Source of the DNA: Bretschneidera sinensis
Lineage: Eukaryota > Streptophyta > Magnoliopsida > Brassicales > Akaniaceae
Length of the DNA: 64,000 nt
Assembly: GCA_023935145.1 (NCBI GenBank)
Contig: CM043700.1
Coordinates: 107,138,400-107,202,399, forward strand
Direction of reading: 5' to 3'
A program made the translations under genes and the position numbers. Numbering within the stretch: position 1 is the first letter of the stretch; each line of letters begins with the position of its first letter. The notes beneath the pieces are model-generated. The model worked only from the letters and a program-made list of their open reading frames with translations, made no database searches and had not been told where the DNA came from. Shown piece after piece: positions 34,441 to 45,814 of this stretch.

Positions 34441-34773
34441 GAAATTCAAAATTACATACAATTTGATGCCAGTAGAAAGATGAGTCAAGAAGAATTAGAT
34501 CGTGATAAATTTGATATTTTAGGATGTTAGAAGAAAAATGAATATTATTACCCTAGTCTTAACATAATGGCACATGATCTACTAATTGTTCCAATGTCTA
34601 CCATAACATTGGAACAAGCTTCTAGTGCAGGTTCTAGAGTTTTGGATGAACTGCGATCAAGACTATTACCAGAAACGTTGCAAATGTTAGCATGCACTAA
34701 GGATTTGTTAGATGCAAAAGGTCATATAAGCAATATATTAAAGAAATATCAATATAGTGAATTGAGTGATGAT
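34441..34773 (+). pseudogene. hAT transposase C-terminal dimerisation domain, remnant
   Basis: The frame reads EIQNYIQFDASRKMSQEELD, RDKFDILGC, a TAG stop (34528-34530), then YYPSLNIMAHDLLIVPMSTI, TLEQASSAGSRVLDELRSRL and MLACTKDLL. This is the hATC dimerisation region of plant hAT transposases (RICESLEEPER/zf-BED type). The zinc finger and catalytic core are missing, and no Asp/Glu triad is present. The stop sits where a Trp is normally found. It lies in the middle surviving piece of the hAT element, whose GGCACGAC-type motifs flank it (34340-34430 and 35190-35231). Confidence 0.85.
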
Positions 34774-35226
34774 TGAAGGGATCAAGAAGGAAGAAAAGTT
34801 TTTAACTTTTTCCTTGCAAAAGTATAAACGGTGAAAAGCTAAAAAATAATAATATTATTTTTTGTCTTTCTCATTTTTAAAATTTCTAAGTTGTTTTTCA
34901 TATTTCACTCATTTATAAATCATTTCATTTTCTTTGTTTATTTTAACTTATTTGTTTATTTTATATGTTGTTGTTTTTGCAAGTTATTTATTTGGAACTT
35001 GTAATTTTTAAGTTAGTTGCTTATACTGTTGTTTTTGTTCAATTTCTAAGTTATTTGTAATATTTAACTTCATCAATAAAAGACTTGTTTTTCTATACAA
35101 TTATAAGAATTCAATTCAATATTTACAAGTTTTTTTTTCTTTCTATTTTCAACAAAAAAAATCAATATATACATATGAGGCCCATGGGCTGGTACGACAC
35201 GACCAATAACCATGCGGGCCTTGGAC

Positions 35227-35231
35227 CGTAC
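35227..35231. repeat. Target-site duplication CGTAC, left
   Basis: CGTAC precedes the LTR at 35232 and follows the other LTR at 42503-42507. Confidence 0.93.
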
Positions 35232-36560
35232 TGATTACACCCAAAGAATAACGCGGTAGTTGTAGCATAGCTTTGGGGTGTCGATTCCATAGGGAAAAAC
35301 GATCTACAAGGGAAAGTGTAAACCTTAACATGAATGATAAAATTTAAATGAAAGAATCTGAGTTTTGATAATGAAATAATGTGAGAAAGTTGTGTAAATA
35401 TAATGAAGAATATAATGGAGAAATAACAAGGTTCCGGGAATCCTTCTTAAGTTCGTTGCCTTATTCCAATCTTGATTCAATTGTTTTTATCTCGATTGCT
35501 AGTTTCACATCTCAAACAAACAATCGGTAAATATTCAATCACAGCACATTAACACTCTAATGTAATTGCTACAAATCACTCATTGATTTCGATTCAAGCA
35601 CACATGACCTATCTTATAGATTTATCAAGAAAAGACAATATATTTCAATAACAATATCGCAGTAATGGACAAACCTAAAAGATAAATCTATCGGAATCAA
35701 TCACATCCAAACAACTTGACATAAGATTAGCTTGACTATACTTATATTGAGGAGAAGCATGCAATCACTGGATTAAGAGAAATTCTAAGAGAAGAAGAAC
35801 ATAAATTGCAGCTGTCACATGAACCTAATTCTTCTTATTTAACCAAAGAGTAAATCATAACAATGTTTAATAATAAATCCTTACAACTGAACCAAGAATG
35901 GAAATAAGAACAACTACACCTAGGGATTCATCCCTTCACCTTGCTAGGAGATTAGTTGGCCATGGGGCTCATACTTGAACACTGTAATGGAGAAGAATGT
36001 GGTAGCTTTCTTGAGTTTTCCTGGCCTCTCCATCCTCCTGGCTGCAAACCCATAATGATCTATATATATTTCATAAGGTTTTAGGGGTATTTTGGGCTAA
36101 AAAATGTCATTAAAACGCCCTAATTAGGTTTGAAGCGGAGCAGGGGACCGCGTGCGCGCCGCACCTCAACATTTCCAGGCTGCGACGCACAGCTTTGGTC
36201 TAAGAATGTAGTCATGCTGGAGGCCGTGGCGCACACTGCCAGGCCGCGGCGCACATTGGTGGTCTTCTTACTCAATTGTTCATGGTTCTGGAGGCCGTGG
36301 TGCACAGCCTTGGTTCTCTTCATTTTGTCCTTTCGCAATCATGCCTTCACTCCGGTATGCATCGAATCATTGTGCTTTAAGCAACGATAGCTTTTCTATC
36401 TCTTTTGAACTCAAAACACCTGAAAATGCACCGAAATATATCAATTATCCAAAAATGACACTTTAGAATTGTTAAGGTATAAATGTGTAATTGAACCCTA
36501 GATCAACCCTAAAATGCTAACAAATAAGTACTGTTAAGATGCATTTTATGACTCTCATCA
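35232..36560 (-). repeat. 3' LTR of the gag-protease element
   Basis: 1,329 bp. In the first 137 bases it differs from the other LTR at five positions, four of them transitions. The GC-rich repeat block (36133-36310) is shorter than in the 5' LTR. A TATA-like ATATATATAGATC (minus) lies at about 36058-36070. Confidence 0.92.
36133..36310 (-). repeat. GC-rich degenerate repeat block in the 3' LTR
   Basis: Repeats of the type 'ggccgcggcgcacantgncag' stand out sharply from the AT-rich surroundings. They lie 60-250 bases upstream of the TATA-like box on the minus strand. Confidence 0.8.
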
Positions 36561-38321
36561 TAAACCCCAACTAGCTTATTGCTAGTCCCTAGCAATTCAA
36601 GTGAAAAACATGAAATGAATTCTTTATTTTAGAAATCAAAACAGAATACAACAATTTTAGTGTTAATCCAGGAGTAATTCAAGTTTTGTCTCAAAAATCA
36701 TGCATAACACACAGCACATAGAATCATTAAATATCGCTCAAGTCCAAGAATAATCCAAATGTCAACCTTAAAATTGTCATCGACTCTTACATCTATCTTA
36801 CCACAGTCCATTAATCTAAATACCCAGATAATTTTAGGCATAACATTCATGAATACAAGTCTTGACTTCTAAAAACATATTAAATTGCGTGACATCAATC
36901 ACAAATCAAACTTCATAGGCTCACTTTTCAAATCACTCTCCACCAATGTAGAAAAATCACATTACATCGGATCAATAGGTCTTTAATAAGCTTGTAATGT
37001 TAGGCTAAGGTAAAGGTCAAGAAAAAAACGGGAAGCATTAAACAAGTAAAAGAACTCAGTCTCTTAATTTAAACACAACCACTTTAAGCACTAGATGATC
37101 TTACTTCAACACTCAACTCATTCAACCATTTTTCGAGCATTTCTCTCAATAAATCACCATTTTTTTTCTTCTTTCTTTGTCATAATTCACTTCTCTTTTT
37201 ATTTATTTATTTATTTTTGGCACATAACCATTCACCTCCGTATTTTTTTTACTCTTTTCCACAACCCCCATCTTATCTCCTTTAATGTACTTGGGTTATG
37301 GTAGTAATATTTTTTTCCATATTTCCATCCTTACTCCTTTTAAGTGCTTCTCAACAAATGTGTATAAACTAAGTTCTCTTAGAAGGAAGGTAACGATAAA
37401 ATATTTTTAGGCTCATAAAGGTAAGTAAATGGGTTATCGAAAGAAATAAGGCTTAAATTTTTTTTTAAGAAAAAAGCTCAAATAGGTGACTAGTGATAAA
37501 TATAACAAGGGTAAGGTTGAAGGGCTCAAACGGTCCAAAGATGGCCTACATCATATCCTAAGTACTGCGCATTCTAGAATTTCGCCTCAAGTGATTATCA
37601 AATAAGTTCTAGACATTATCGAGACCGCAAAAGTATTCTCAAAACAATCGAACATAAAACTTCTCTAGATGATTTAGACTAATCATGCAATCATACCGCA
37701 AACCAGAGTCTCAAACCAAAAGAAGATCGACACTTAATTTATTCTCGAACCGAAGTAAGATTTAATTACTTCTAAATGTTATATGCTATCTCAATTAAAC
37801 TCATATCATTGACATGTAAATCAACTCCAAGGCTAACACAAAACATATTTATTTATTTATTTTTTAAATAGATTATCCTAACAAATAGGTGTATTAAAAC
37901 AAAACAAACAAATTAAAACGAAAAAGGGAAGGTGATACCCAACAATTCAATGTATGCAATAAGAAATATGTTTCCTCCACCCCCAACTTAAGATAAGCAT
38001 TGTCCTCAATGTGAAAGCAAAAGTTAAGGACACTCCCTTTTTAACCAAAGGTGCGAGGAGCCGAAAATGGTGCACGACCATTTGAACTGATGCACATATT
38101 TGTCACTGAAAAAGAAATACGATGGTAATACTGAAAAACAATAAAATACTAATAATAAACAAGAAAAAGAAATATGAAAAGCAGTAGAAATAAAAAGGAC
38201 ATGTTGTGGGTTGCCGCCCATGAGCGCTAAGTTTTACGTCTTCAGCTAGACGGTGCACCACTTTCATTGCTGGCCTCATTGTGGTGCTGAAGATGAGGCT
38301 CTATACTTAGTGGCCTTAGTG
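36561..38321 (-). other. Conserved 3' non-coding region of the gag-protease element
   Basis: No reading frame. It parallels 54520-56079 of the related element, including CTGAAGAYGTAAAACTTAG near 38225, a purine tract AAGTTGGGGGTGG near 37980, and the 3' polypurine tract GCTAGTTGGGGTTTA next to the LTR (36561-36575). Conservation in two elements without coding capacity suggests a role in cis, for example packaging or second-strand priming, though shared ancestry alone could explain it. Confidence 0.65.
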
Positions 38322-39494
38322 CTAGTCTTTTGGCAGAGAATACTTAAAGTCCACCATATATGGCTCAAATGTTCTTGGTATTACCCATTTACTATCAATA
38401 ATAGGATATGTGATTCCTACAACTCTGTGACTTCTCTTAAGGAACTCCTCGAAGCATGGATGCCACGATTTCTTCATAAATCCCTGTGACTTATCAAAAA
38501 TATCAACAACATTAACGACATAGGGATAAATTGAAGAATCATCGAAGTCAAAATTATTAGGAAGGAATTCTGAAGAGTTAGAATTATCTTTAATGTGCTC
38601 ATCCTCCAAAATAAGCTCATCGATCATGTAGGTGTCGAAACACTCATCATCTTCATGTGGCTGCCTTGAGACTTGAAAAACATTTACCTCTAGAGTCATA
38701 TTTCCAAATGATAATGTCATTAGGCCATTCCTACAATTAATAAGGGCATTGGCGGTGGCAAGGAATGGTCTTCCAAGTATTAAAGGAATTTTCGACTTCG
38801 TATTCACCATAGAAATGGTATCTAAAACCAAAAAGTCAATGGGATAATAGAATTTGTCAATTTGTAATAAAACATCTTCCACAATACCTCCTCATTTTCT
38901 TACCGATCGATCCACTAGTTGGAGTACCACGAAAGTGGGTTTGATCTCACCTAAACTGAGTTGCAAGTACATGGAGTATGGCATGAGGTTCACACTAGCA
39001 CCCAAATCTAGCAATGCTTGGCCACAAGATTTGTTTCCAATTTGGCAAGCCACCGTTGGACAGCCTGAATCTTTATATTTGGGCGTTGTCTTGCTGTCAA
39101 TTACTGCATTTGCTTACTCCGTTAAGAATGTCGTCTTCTTCACATTGTGCCTCCTCTTGAGTGTGCATAGATCCTTAATGACTTTAGCATAGTTGAGAAC
39201 CTATTTTATAACATGAAGAAGAGGGAGGTTAATTTTAACATGCTGAAGTTGTTCAAGAATCTCACCTTTTAATGCTGAATTTCTCTCCTTAGGTTTAAGG
39301 AGTGCTTGAGGGAAAGGCACCGGTAGAGAATCACTATAGGCATCTTGTTCCTTGGGGGCTTCATCCTTGTTGCTCACCGTGTTAGGAACTAAGTTTAGTG
39401 GTAAAGTGGGTCCATCAAGTTTCTTACCATTGCGAGTAATTATGGCATTAACCTCTTTAACATTTTGGTTGTCAAGATTAGAGGTTTGTACCAT
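38322..39494 (-). pseudogene. Athila-like protease region, interrupted
   Basis: The minus-strand frames 39201-39494 and 38322-38882 belong to one polyprotein. Between them CGQALLDLGASVNLMPYSMY (about 38965-39025) is the retropepsin active site, with Asp-Leu-Gly in place of Asp-Thr/Ser-Gly, the usual plant Athila form. PLILGRPFLATANALINCR (38745-38800) is the second conserved block of the fold. Stops occur near 39198, 39113 and 38895. The C-terminal extension is acidic and ends where reverse transcriptase would normally begin. Confidence 0.85.
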
Positions 39495-39809
39495 ATGTTG
39501 TCCCCTTGGATTAGGTTGTGGCTGCGAAGGAAAACGACCTTACTTTTGAATCGTCAAGAAACTAGTCAACTTTGTAAGTTGGCTCTTTATCACCTTTTGT
39601 TCCTCTTTGATCGCTTATTGCTCCTCAAACAACCATTGATTTATTTTGCCCTGCTCTTCCACACTCTTAGCATATACTTGCAAAAATGACTTAAACATAT
39701 CTTCCAAAGGTAAAGATTGTTATGGTGCATTAGATGAGGTTGCTTCTAGTTTCCATTGGGTACTAAAGTGGGGATGAGGTTGTATATCAGATCTCCAATG
39801 GGTGCTAGA

Positions 39810-40965
39810 TTAGGCAGGAGGTTGCATATCAGATCTCCAACTAAAATTAGGGTGATTCTTCCAACCGGGATTGTAGGTGTTAGAGTAAGGTGAGTCTGGT
39901 TTCTTAAAGGGTATACCTAAAGCATTACACTCTCTCTTCATCTCAAAATAGGTTGGACACTCCCTAGGTACATGATCTACCCTATTACACATGAAACAAG
40001 GCTCGTGGGACTCGACTCTAGCAACTGGTTCAGGGGTTCTAGCATCCTTAGTTTTTAAGGCTTCAATTTCCTTAGTTAGGACCTCTAAACGGGCTTTAAG
40101 GCTAGCCTCTTCCTTAAGTTGATAAATCTCAGTGGGTTGATTTCTTCTAGTACTTTCTTTGGCATTTGGTCCTGTTTAAGTGTGGGCTTTTTCCAGTAGG
40201 TCATCTAGGAAATCTATGGCTTGATCGAGATCTTTTTGAAGAAAATCCCCATTACACATCATTTCTATGAACTGTCTCTCTCTATTTAGGAGCCCATAAT
40301 AGAAATAGCTAACTACCCGCCAACTCTCATACCTATTGTGTGGACAAGAATTCCAAAAGGTCTTTGAAACGTTCCCAAACTTGATATAAGGTTTCGTTCT
40401 CCTTTTGTGCAAAGTTTGAGATTTATCTCTTGAGGTTCTTGGTCTTATGGGTTGGGAAGTGCTTTTGGAAGAAAACTCGGGTCATCTCATCCCAACTACC
40501 TATAGACCTAGGCCTTAATGAGTACAGCCAAACCTTGGCCTTTTCCTTAAGTGAAAAGGGGAAAAACCGAAGTTTGACGGTGTCTATCATATTAGCCCTA
40601 CTTTGAAAGGCAACTACTACTTCCTCAAATTCCCTAATATGGATATAGGGGTTTTCATTCTCAAACTCATGGAAGGTTGGTAGCAATTGGATCATGCTCG
40701 ACTTAAACTCAGGTTGTTGAACATTAGGGGGGAACATGATACAAGATGGTGTGGCCGTTCGGCTAGGGTACAAGTAGTCTTTAAGTGTCCTAGCAACATT
40801 TTCATTGTGATTTTCGGCCATGTTAACAAAATCTTCTAAATTCTCACTTGAGTGTGCACTATGGTTTGATCTAGGCGAGGTTTCACTAACGAACATGGAA
40901 TGAGAGGGTAACTCTAATTCGAGTCTTTTAATGAATCTACTTCGCAAATCTCTCAGTCTAAGCAT
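39810..40965 (-). pseudogene. Athila-like gag, interrupted
   Basis: The frame starts MLRLRDLRSRFIKRLELELP at 40965 and covers the capsid-like retrotransposon gag domain: TPSCIMFPPNVQQPEFKSSM, IQLLPTFHEFENENPYIHIR, LRFFPFSLKEKAKVWLYSLR. After a frame change near 40420 it continues with SYFYYGLLNRERQFIEMMCN (40176-40412). The zinc knuckle CFMCNRVDHVPREC (39950-39995) keeps the CCHC spacing. YNPGWKNHPNFSW follows at 39830-39875. Homologous to the gag at 52815-53948. Confidence 0.87.
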
Positions 40966-41086
40966 ACACCAAAGGAATTAGAGGGAAACAAAAAAACAAA
41001 AAATTAGAAAATCAAAACAGAGAGCAAAGAACAATATTACCGTCTTGTCTCAAAGTTGACAATCTTCCTTGTACTTAAGCGCGTCT

Positions 41087-41103
41087 CCCCGGCAACGGCA
41101 CCA
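41087..41103 (-). other. Primer-binding site, Athila/Tat type
   Basis: TGGTGCCGTTGCCGGGG on the minus strand, five bases from the LTR. The copy at 52592-52608 has TGGCGCC instead, so a C-to-T change at a CpG is likely here. Confidence 0.88.
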
Positions 41104-41108
41104 AAATT

Positions 41109-42502
41109 TGATTACACCCAAAGAATAACGTGGTAGTTGTAGCACAGCTTTGGGGTGTCGATTCCATAGGGAAAAGCGATCTACAAGGGAAAGTGTAAAC
41201 CTTAACATGAACGATAAAATTTAAATGAAAGAATATGAGTTTTGATAATGAAATAATGTGAGAAAGTTGTGTAAATATAATGAAGAATATAATGGAGAAA
41301 TAACAAGGTTCCGGGAATCCTTCCTAAGTTCATTGGCTTATTCCAATATCGATTTAATTGTTTTTATCTCGATTGATAGTTTCACATCTCAAACAAGCAA
41401 TCGGTAAATATTCAATCACAGTACATTAACACTCTAATGTAATTGCTACAAATCACTCATTGATTTCGATTAAAGCACACATGACCTATCTTATAGATTT
41501 ATCAAGAAACGATAATATATTTTAATAACAATATCGCAGTAATGGACAAACCCAAAAGATAAATCTACCGAAATCAATCATATCCAAACAACTTGACATA
41601 AGAAGAGCTTGACTAGACTTATATAGAGGAGAAGCATGCAATCACAAGATTAAGAGAAATTCTAAGAGAAGAATAACATAAATTGCAGCTGTCACATGAT
41701 CCTAAATTCTTCTTGTTTAATCAAAGAGTAAATCAAAACAATGTTTAACAATAAATCCTTACAACTAAACCAAGAATGGAAATAAGAACAACTACACCTA
41801 GGGATTCATCCCTTCGCCTTGCTTAGAGATTAGTTGGCCATGGAGCTCATACTTGAACACCGTAATGTAGAAGAATGTGGCAGCTTTCTTGAGTTTTCCT
41901 AGCCTCTCTGTCCTCTAGGCTGAAAACCCTTAATGATCTATATATAGCTCATAAGGTTTTAGGGGTATTTTGGGCTAAAAAATGTCATTAAAACGCCCTA
42001 ATTAGGTCTGAAGCGGAGCAGGGGACCACGTGCGTGCCGCACCTCAGCCTTTCTAGGCTACGACACATAACTTTGGTCCAAGAATGTAGTTATGCTGGAG
42101 GCCGTGGCCCAACCCTTCCAGGACGCGGCGCACACTGCCAGGTCGCGGCGCACAATGATCCAAGCCGCGGCGCACACTAGTGGTCTTCTTACTTAATTGT
42201 TCATGGTTCTGGAGGCCGCGACTCAGCTAGTCCAGGTCATGGTGCACAGCCTTGGTTCTTTTAATTTTGTCCTTCTGCAATCATGCCTTCACTCCAGTAT
42301 GCATCAAATCATCGTGCTTTAAGCAACGATAGCTTTTCCATCTCTTTTGAACCCAAAACACCTAAAAATGCACCGAAATAGATCAATGATCCAAGAATGA
42401 CACTTTAGAATTGTTAAGGTATAAATGTGTAATTGAACCCTAGATCAACCCTAAAATGCTAACAAATAAGTACTGTTAAGATGCATTTTATGATTCTCAT
42501 CA
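41109..42502 (-). repeat. 5' LTR of the gag-protease element
   Basis: 1,394 bp. The GC-rich repeat block at 42011-42255 has additional units compared with the 3' LTR. A TATA-like GCTATATATAG (minus) lies at about 41938-41948. Confidence 0.92.
42011..42255 (-). repeat. GC-rich degenerate repeat block in the 5' LTR
   Basis: It carries more units of the 'ccgcggcgcaca' type than the sister LTR (for example additional copies near 42100-42180). The block has therefore expanded or contracted since, or at, insertion. Confidence 0.8.
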
Positions 42503-42507
42503 CGTAC
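42503..42507. repeat. Target-site duplication CGTAC, right
   Basis: Matches 35227-35231. Confidence 0.93.
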
Positions 42508-42565
42508 CGAGCTTATATTCTTAAAAATTGGCACGACTTTGTTCATTTCCACCCTTACCCCTTGC

Positions 42566-44396
42566 ATTTGTGAACAATTTTAATAGATATAAAAATTATA
42601 GACATAAGAGAAAAAAATAAAATTGAAAATCCAACTTATATAATCTCACAAATGATTCATATTCCCTCAATACAGATTATACCCACTAGTATATGCTTTT
42701 TTTTTTCGAATTAGGAAAATTAAGAGCGACCCATCAACAAAAAATTCCCAATTGGAAGAATTTGGGGAGAAATTGAGAAAAATTAAAGAAGGGACATACA
42801 TATAGAGAATTAAGGAGATTAATAGAGAAAGTTAAAGTTTTCTCCTCTTTTCTATGAAAATATAAAAAACAAAGGGAGAAGAAAAAAAAGGGAAGGGTTT
42901 AAAAATTATTCTCCAAAAACTTTGGAAGATTGAATGGCGGCCCAACAAAAAAGTTGATGGGTTCAAAGGGATGGTAGTCACGTCATTTTGACAAAGTCTT
43001 TTCTTTAATTTTTTATTGTGTTTTCCACTATGCAAAAGTATTTCCCCACACAAAAATTGAATTTCTACAACTCGGTTATAGTCGTTTAAAGTAACTTTAT
43101 TGGTCATTCTTATTATAATAATATTGTTCGTTTTTAGGGTTATATTATATTTTTTATCTTTATTTGGACTAATTACAGTGCACTACCTTATGGTTTATTG
43201 AAATTATATATCAAATCATTTAATTTTTTTGTGAGCATATTTTCATTCAAGATTCTCTTAATATCCTTTTGAAAATTGATATAACTTTTATATGATTTAT
43301 TCGAAGACAAATTTGCCCCTTATTAATTCTCCATCTAGTTACCAGTTGACCAAGCAATCTCATCTCCTCATTTGGTTTTGTGAAGTTAAAAAACTTGCAT
43401 AAAAACTCTTTGTAGTCCAATCCCTTCACCATTTCTTGTTCCATGAAATACTTTTCGTCTAGCCAAAAACTTTTTTTTCTCGCAATCTAGTCCCTAAAAT
43501 CCAATAGCTTCTTTGTTTCTTGCAAAGTTAGGCTTTTCAAACCCTAGAATTCCTGCCAACCCCAACTCTTAAAAATATAAATCATAGCCCCTAAAATAAA
43601 GGGCTTTTTTGGTACTCAAAGTGACCGTTAGAGAGAAGCAATTGTCATATTTTCATCCCAAACCCCAAAACATGCATGGGCCTAGTAATTGAGTCTTTTT
43701 TAAGTATTAAATTATTTTAAAAGGGACATGTGTTAGTGTATTACTTGTGTTATTTAACTTCTTCAAACCAATTAAATGATAACACATGTCCTTTAAGAAA
43801 TGCCAATAGGTTGGCTTAAAATGGGTAAAGTAGTAAAAAGATAAAACGAAGAGCAAATTTGATGACATTAGCCAACTTTATGGTCAACTAGAGGAAGAGG
43901 CGATAGTGTTACTGGAATAGTCTAGTAGGGACTGTTATTTTTCCCCAAAAAAATTAGATGGCTAACATAAAATTTTAGTAAGCTATAAAGAAGTGATTGT
44001 AATTAGCTCTTTTTATTTTTTAAACCCGATGAGATTTTTTACACATGGTTGGTAAGTTCTATTTATAAATTTTCATTTTTACAAAAATAAAATTAGTCAT
44101 CTTAACCTATCATCTAACAGATATCAAAGTTAAGTTTTTAATAAATTTAACTTGTAATTTAAACTCTATTTTTTCGTATAAAATTCTGTAAGTTTTAAAT
44201 AGTTGATGGATATACAAGTTAAATCATACATTACAGTGATAGTTTGTAGTTATTTATTTATTTTTTTTGTATTTAGTCTATTACATTAGTTTTATTCAAT
44301 AATGAAGTCTGATCTTAAATTTGGTAACTTTTTTTTTATAGATTTTTCTTGAATTTTTTAATTAGGGCAAAGTTATAATGACGCCAACAAAGACCC
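42566..44396. other. Intergenic spacer, possible MITE
   Basis: AT-rich, without recognisable genes. The small minus-strand frames (42832-43107 and 43247-43444) resemble no family known to me. A weak inverted pair, 'actaattacagtgcactacc' near 43168 and the reverse complement of about 43975-44008 ('gctaattacaatcacttc'), may mark an old MULE-type MITE of about 0.85 kb. Confidence 0.4.
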
Positions 44397-44578
44397 TCTA
44401 CACTGAGGAAGTTTGGAGTGAAAGGAAAAAGAACACTTTTTGACGAAGCTAAGGAAGAATATCGAGGCTGAAGGAAGCAGTTAATCTTCTACACTGAGGA
44501 AGTTTGGAGTAAAAGGAAAAAGAACACTTTTTGATGAAGCTAAGGAAGAATATCGAGGCTGAAGGAAGCAGTTAATCT
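44397..44578 (+). repeat. 91-bp tandem duplication
   Basis: Copies 44397-44487 and 44488-44578 begin 'tctacactgaggaagtttgg' and differ at only a few positions. No protein is evident. Confidence 0.93.
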
Positions 44579-44590
44579 TTCAAGGATACC

Positions 44591-44706
44591 ATTTTTTTGG
44601 TTTACAAGGTGTAGGCAAGCCCACTAGGGGAAGGGGGACTCGAACCTCTATCCTATAGATAGAGGCGAGATGTCCTTACCACTAGACTAAGTCAACAAAG
44701 GCAATA
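44591..44706 (-). mobile_element. tRNA-derived SINE
   Basis: On the minus strand, 'tagtctagtggtaagga' resembles a pol III A box and GGTTCGAGTCCC is a clear B box, about 40 bases apart. The 3' end is an oligo(A) (TTTTTTT on the plus strand near 44593). It is flanked by TTTCAAGGATA at 44578-44588 and 44707-44717, an 11-base exact duplication within a longer imperfect one. It landed exactly at the end of the 91-bp tandem duplication. It is not a functional tRNA gene, because the cloverleaf does not close. Confidence 0.8.
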
Positions 44707-44717
44707 TTTCAAGGATA

Positions 44718-45131
44718 TCCTTATGTAGGCAACAATTAAACCAGAAAACTGGTCAATTTTGAATAAGTTTTACTCATACAATGATAAAGCAAGATTAGAG
44801 TTAGATAAACTCTATCTAAGGTTATTTGTGGAAAGGAAGCAAGCTTTGAGGAAAGCTATGATAATTAATTGATTGAGAAAACCATAAGATATAATTTCTT
44901 TGAAGTTACACTCAACACTCTATGGAAGCTCTAAGGAGATTTCAATGCTCTTTATATGGGGTATGGAAACTTTTCCTCAAGTCACTTCAAGAAAAAAAAA
45001 ATTATATGTGACAAAAAAGTTATACGTGATAGATTTTGTTCATCGTTGATATCTTAAAATCCATTGGTGATAATCACTATGAAAACCTTTTTTGCAACGG
45101 GACTTTACTTTAAAAAATGGTTTGTTATGTT
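44718..45131. other. Intergenic spacer
   Basis: AT-rich. No gene or repeat that I can support. Confidence 0.5.
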
Positions 45132-45814
45132 TGTAAACCAAGGTTCGAACCCAAGAGGGGGGTGAGTTGGGTTTTAAAAACTTTTTTGCTAATTTACTTG
45201 CAAGTTTTTAAACAGTTAAATACACAAAGCATGCAATCAATAATATGCTTAAAAGTAAATGAGTTTAAGGAAGAGAATATGCAAACATCGTTTATAGTTG
45301 TTCGGCAGTATCAGAATCTCTCCGACCCTATGTCCACTCTCTTTAAGGAACCTCCTTGAAGCAATCCACTAAAAATTTAATCATGCAACTTAGCGGGTGT
45401 CCCAGTTACCAATTGACTGGATCCTTAACACTAGTCGACTAGGAACCTTCTGTCCCATATCCTAGTTGACTGGTATATGGAGCCAGTCGACTGAGTTGTC
45501 CTTCAACCCAGTTTTTCATGTTTCAAAATTGTTTTTGTCTTAGAAACTTTTGTATGGTTAGTTTTGTCAAAATATTTTGTAAACTGAGCCATAAATCAAG
45601 CTATGAAATTGAACATGAGAGATTTACAATTGTTTCAAATACTTTAATTTCTATTTTAGATCTTCTGTCTTGTCTTGTCTTGCTGTCTGAATTGAGTTGA
45701 GTTCTTGCATCTTGTTTCTATGCTGAATGCTTTTGCTGCTTAAACACTTAGATAAAACTATTAGTGCAATTAGAGTAGTGTTTTTTCATTATTAAAATCA
45801 AATATGGGTCAACA
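45132..45814 (-). repeat. 3' LTR of the copia element, with internal deletion
   Basis: Matches the 5' LTR at both ends but lacks about 570 bases (corresponding to 60884-61455). The break joins at a shared TGT near 45404. The lost part contains the LTR TATA box, so this LTR has probably lost its promoter. Palindromic CCAGTCGACTGG-type motifs remain at 45407-45505. Confidence 0.92.

Larger units (their letters stand above)
35232..42502 (-). mobile_element. Athila-like Ty3/gypsy element with gag and protease only
   Basis: A 7.27-kb element on the minus strand. LTRs are 35232-36560 (3') and 41109-42502 (5'), starting TGATTACACCC and ending CTCATCA (plus reading), with a CGTAC duplication. The primer-binding site TGGTGCCGTTGCCGGGG (41087-41103, minus) is of the Athila/Tat kind. 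The 4.5-kb interior encodes gag and an aspartic protease and then non-coding sequence. No reverse transcriptase, RNase H or integrase is present. It therefore depended on another element for copying and insertion. The closest relative in the window is the element at 50889-58231. It interrupts the hAT element. Confidence 0.88.
25391..42557. mobile_element. hAT transposon remnant split by two LTR retrotransposons
   Basis: The ends are TTGGGGGTGGCAATGAGCC on the left and, reverse-complemented, TAAGGGTGGAAATGAACA on the right, with GTGCC shared further in. The 8-bp duplication is CCCCTTGT (25383-25390) and CCCCTTGC (42558-42565), seven of eight identical. Removing the elements at 25489-34316 and 35232-42502 leaves about 1.06 kb: a left piece (25391-25488), a middle piece (34322-35231) and a right piece (42508-42557). 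The middle piece holds the C-terminal end of a hAT transposase. The subterminal regions carry many GGCACGACACGA-type motifs, as expected for transposase-binding sites. It is internally deleted and could only move with help from another copy. Confidence 0.8.

Noticed and set aside
44620..44700. A tRNA gene
   Set aside because: It has A- and B-box-like motifs, but an acceptor stem does not close and it is followed by oligo(A) and a target duplication. A SINE explains it.
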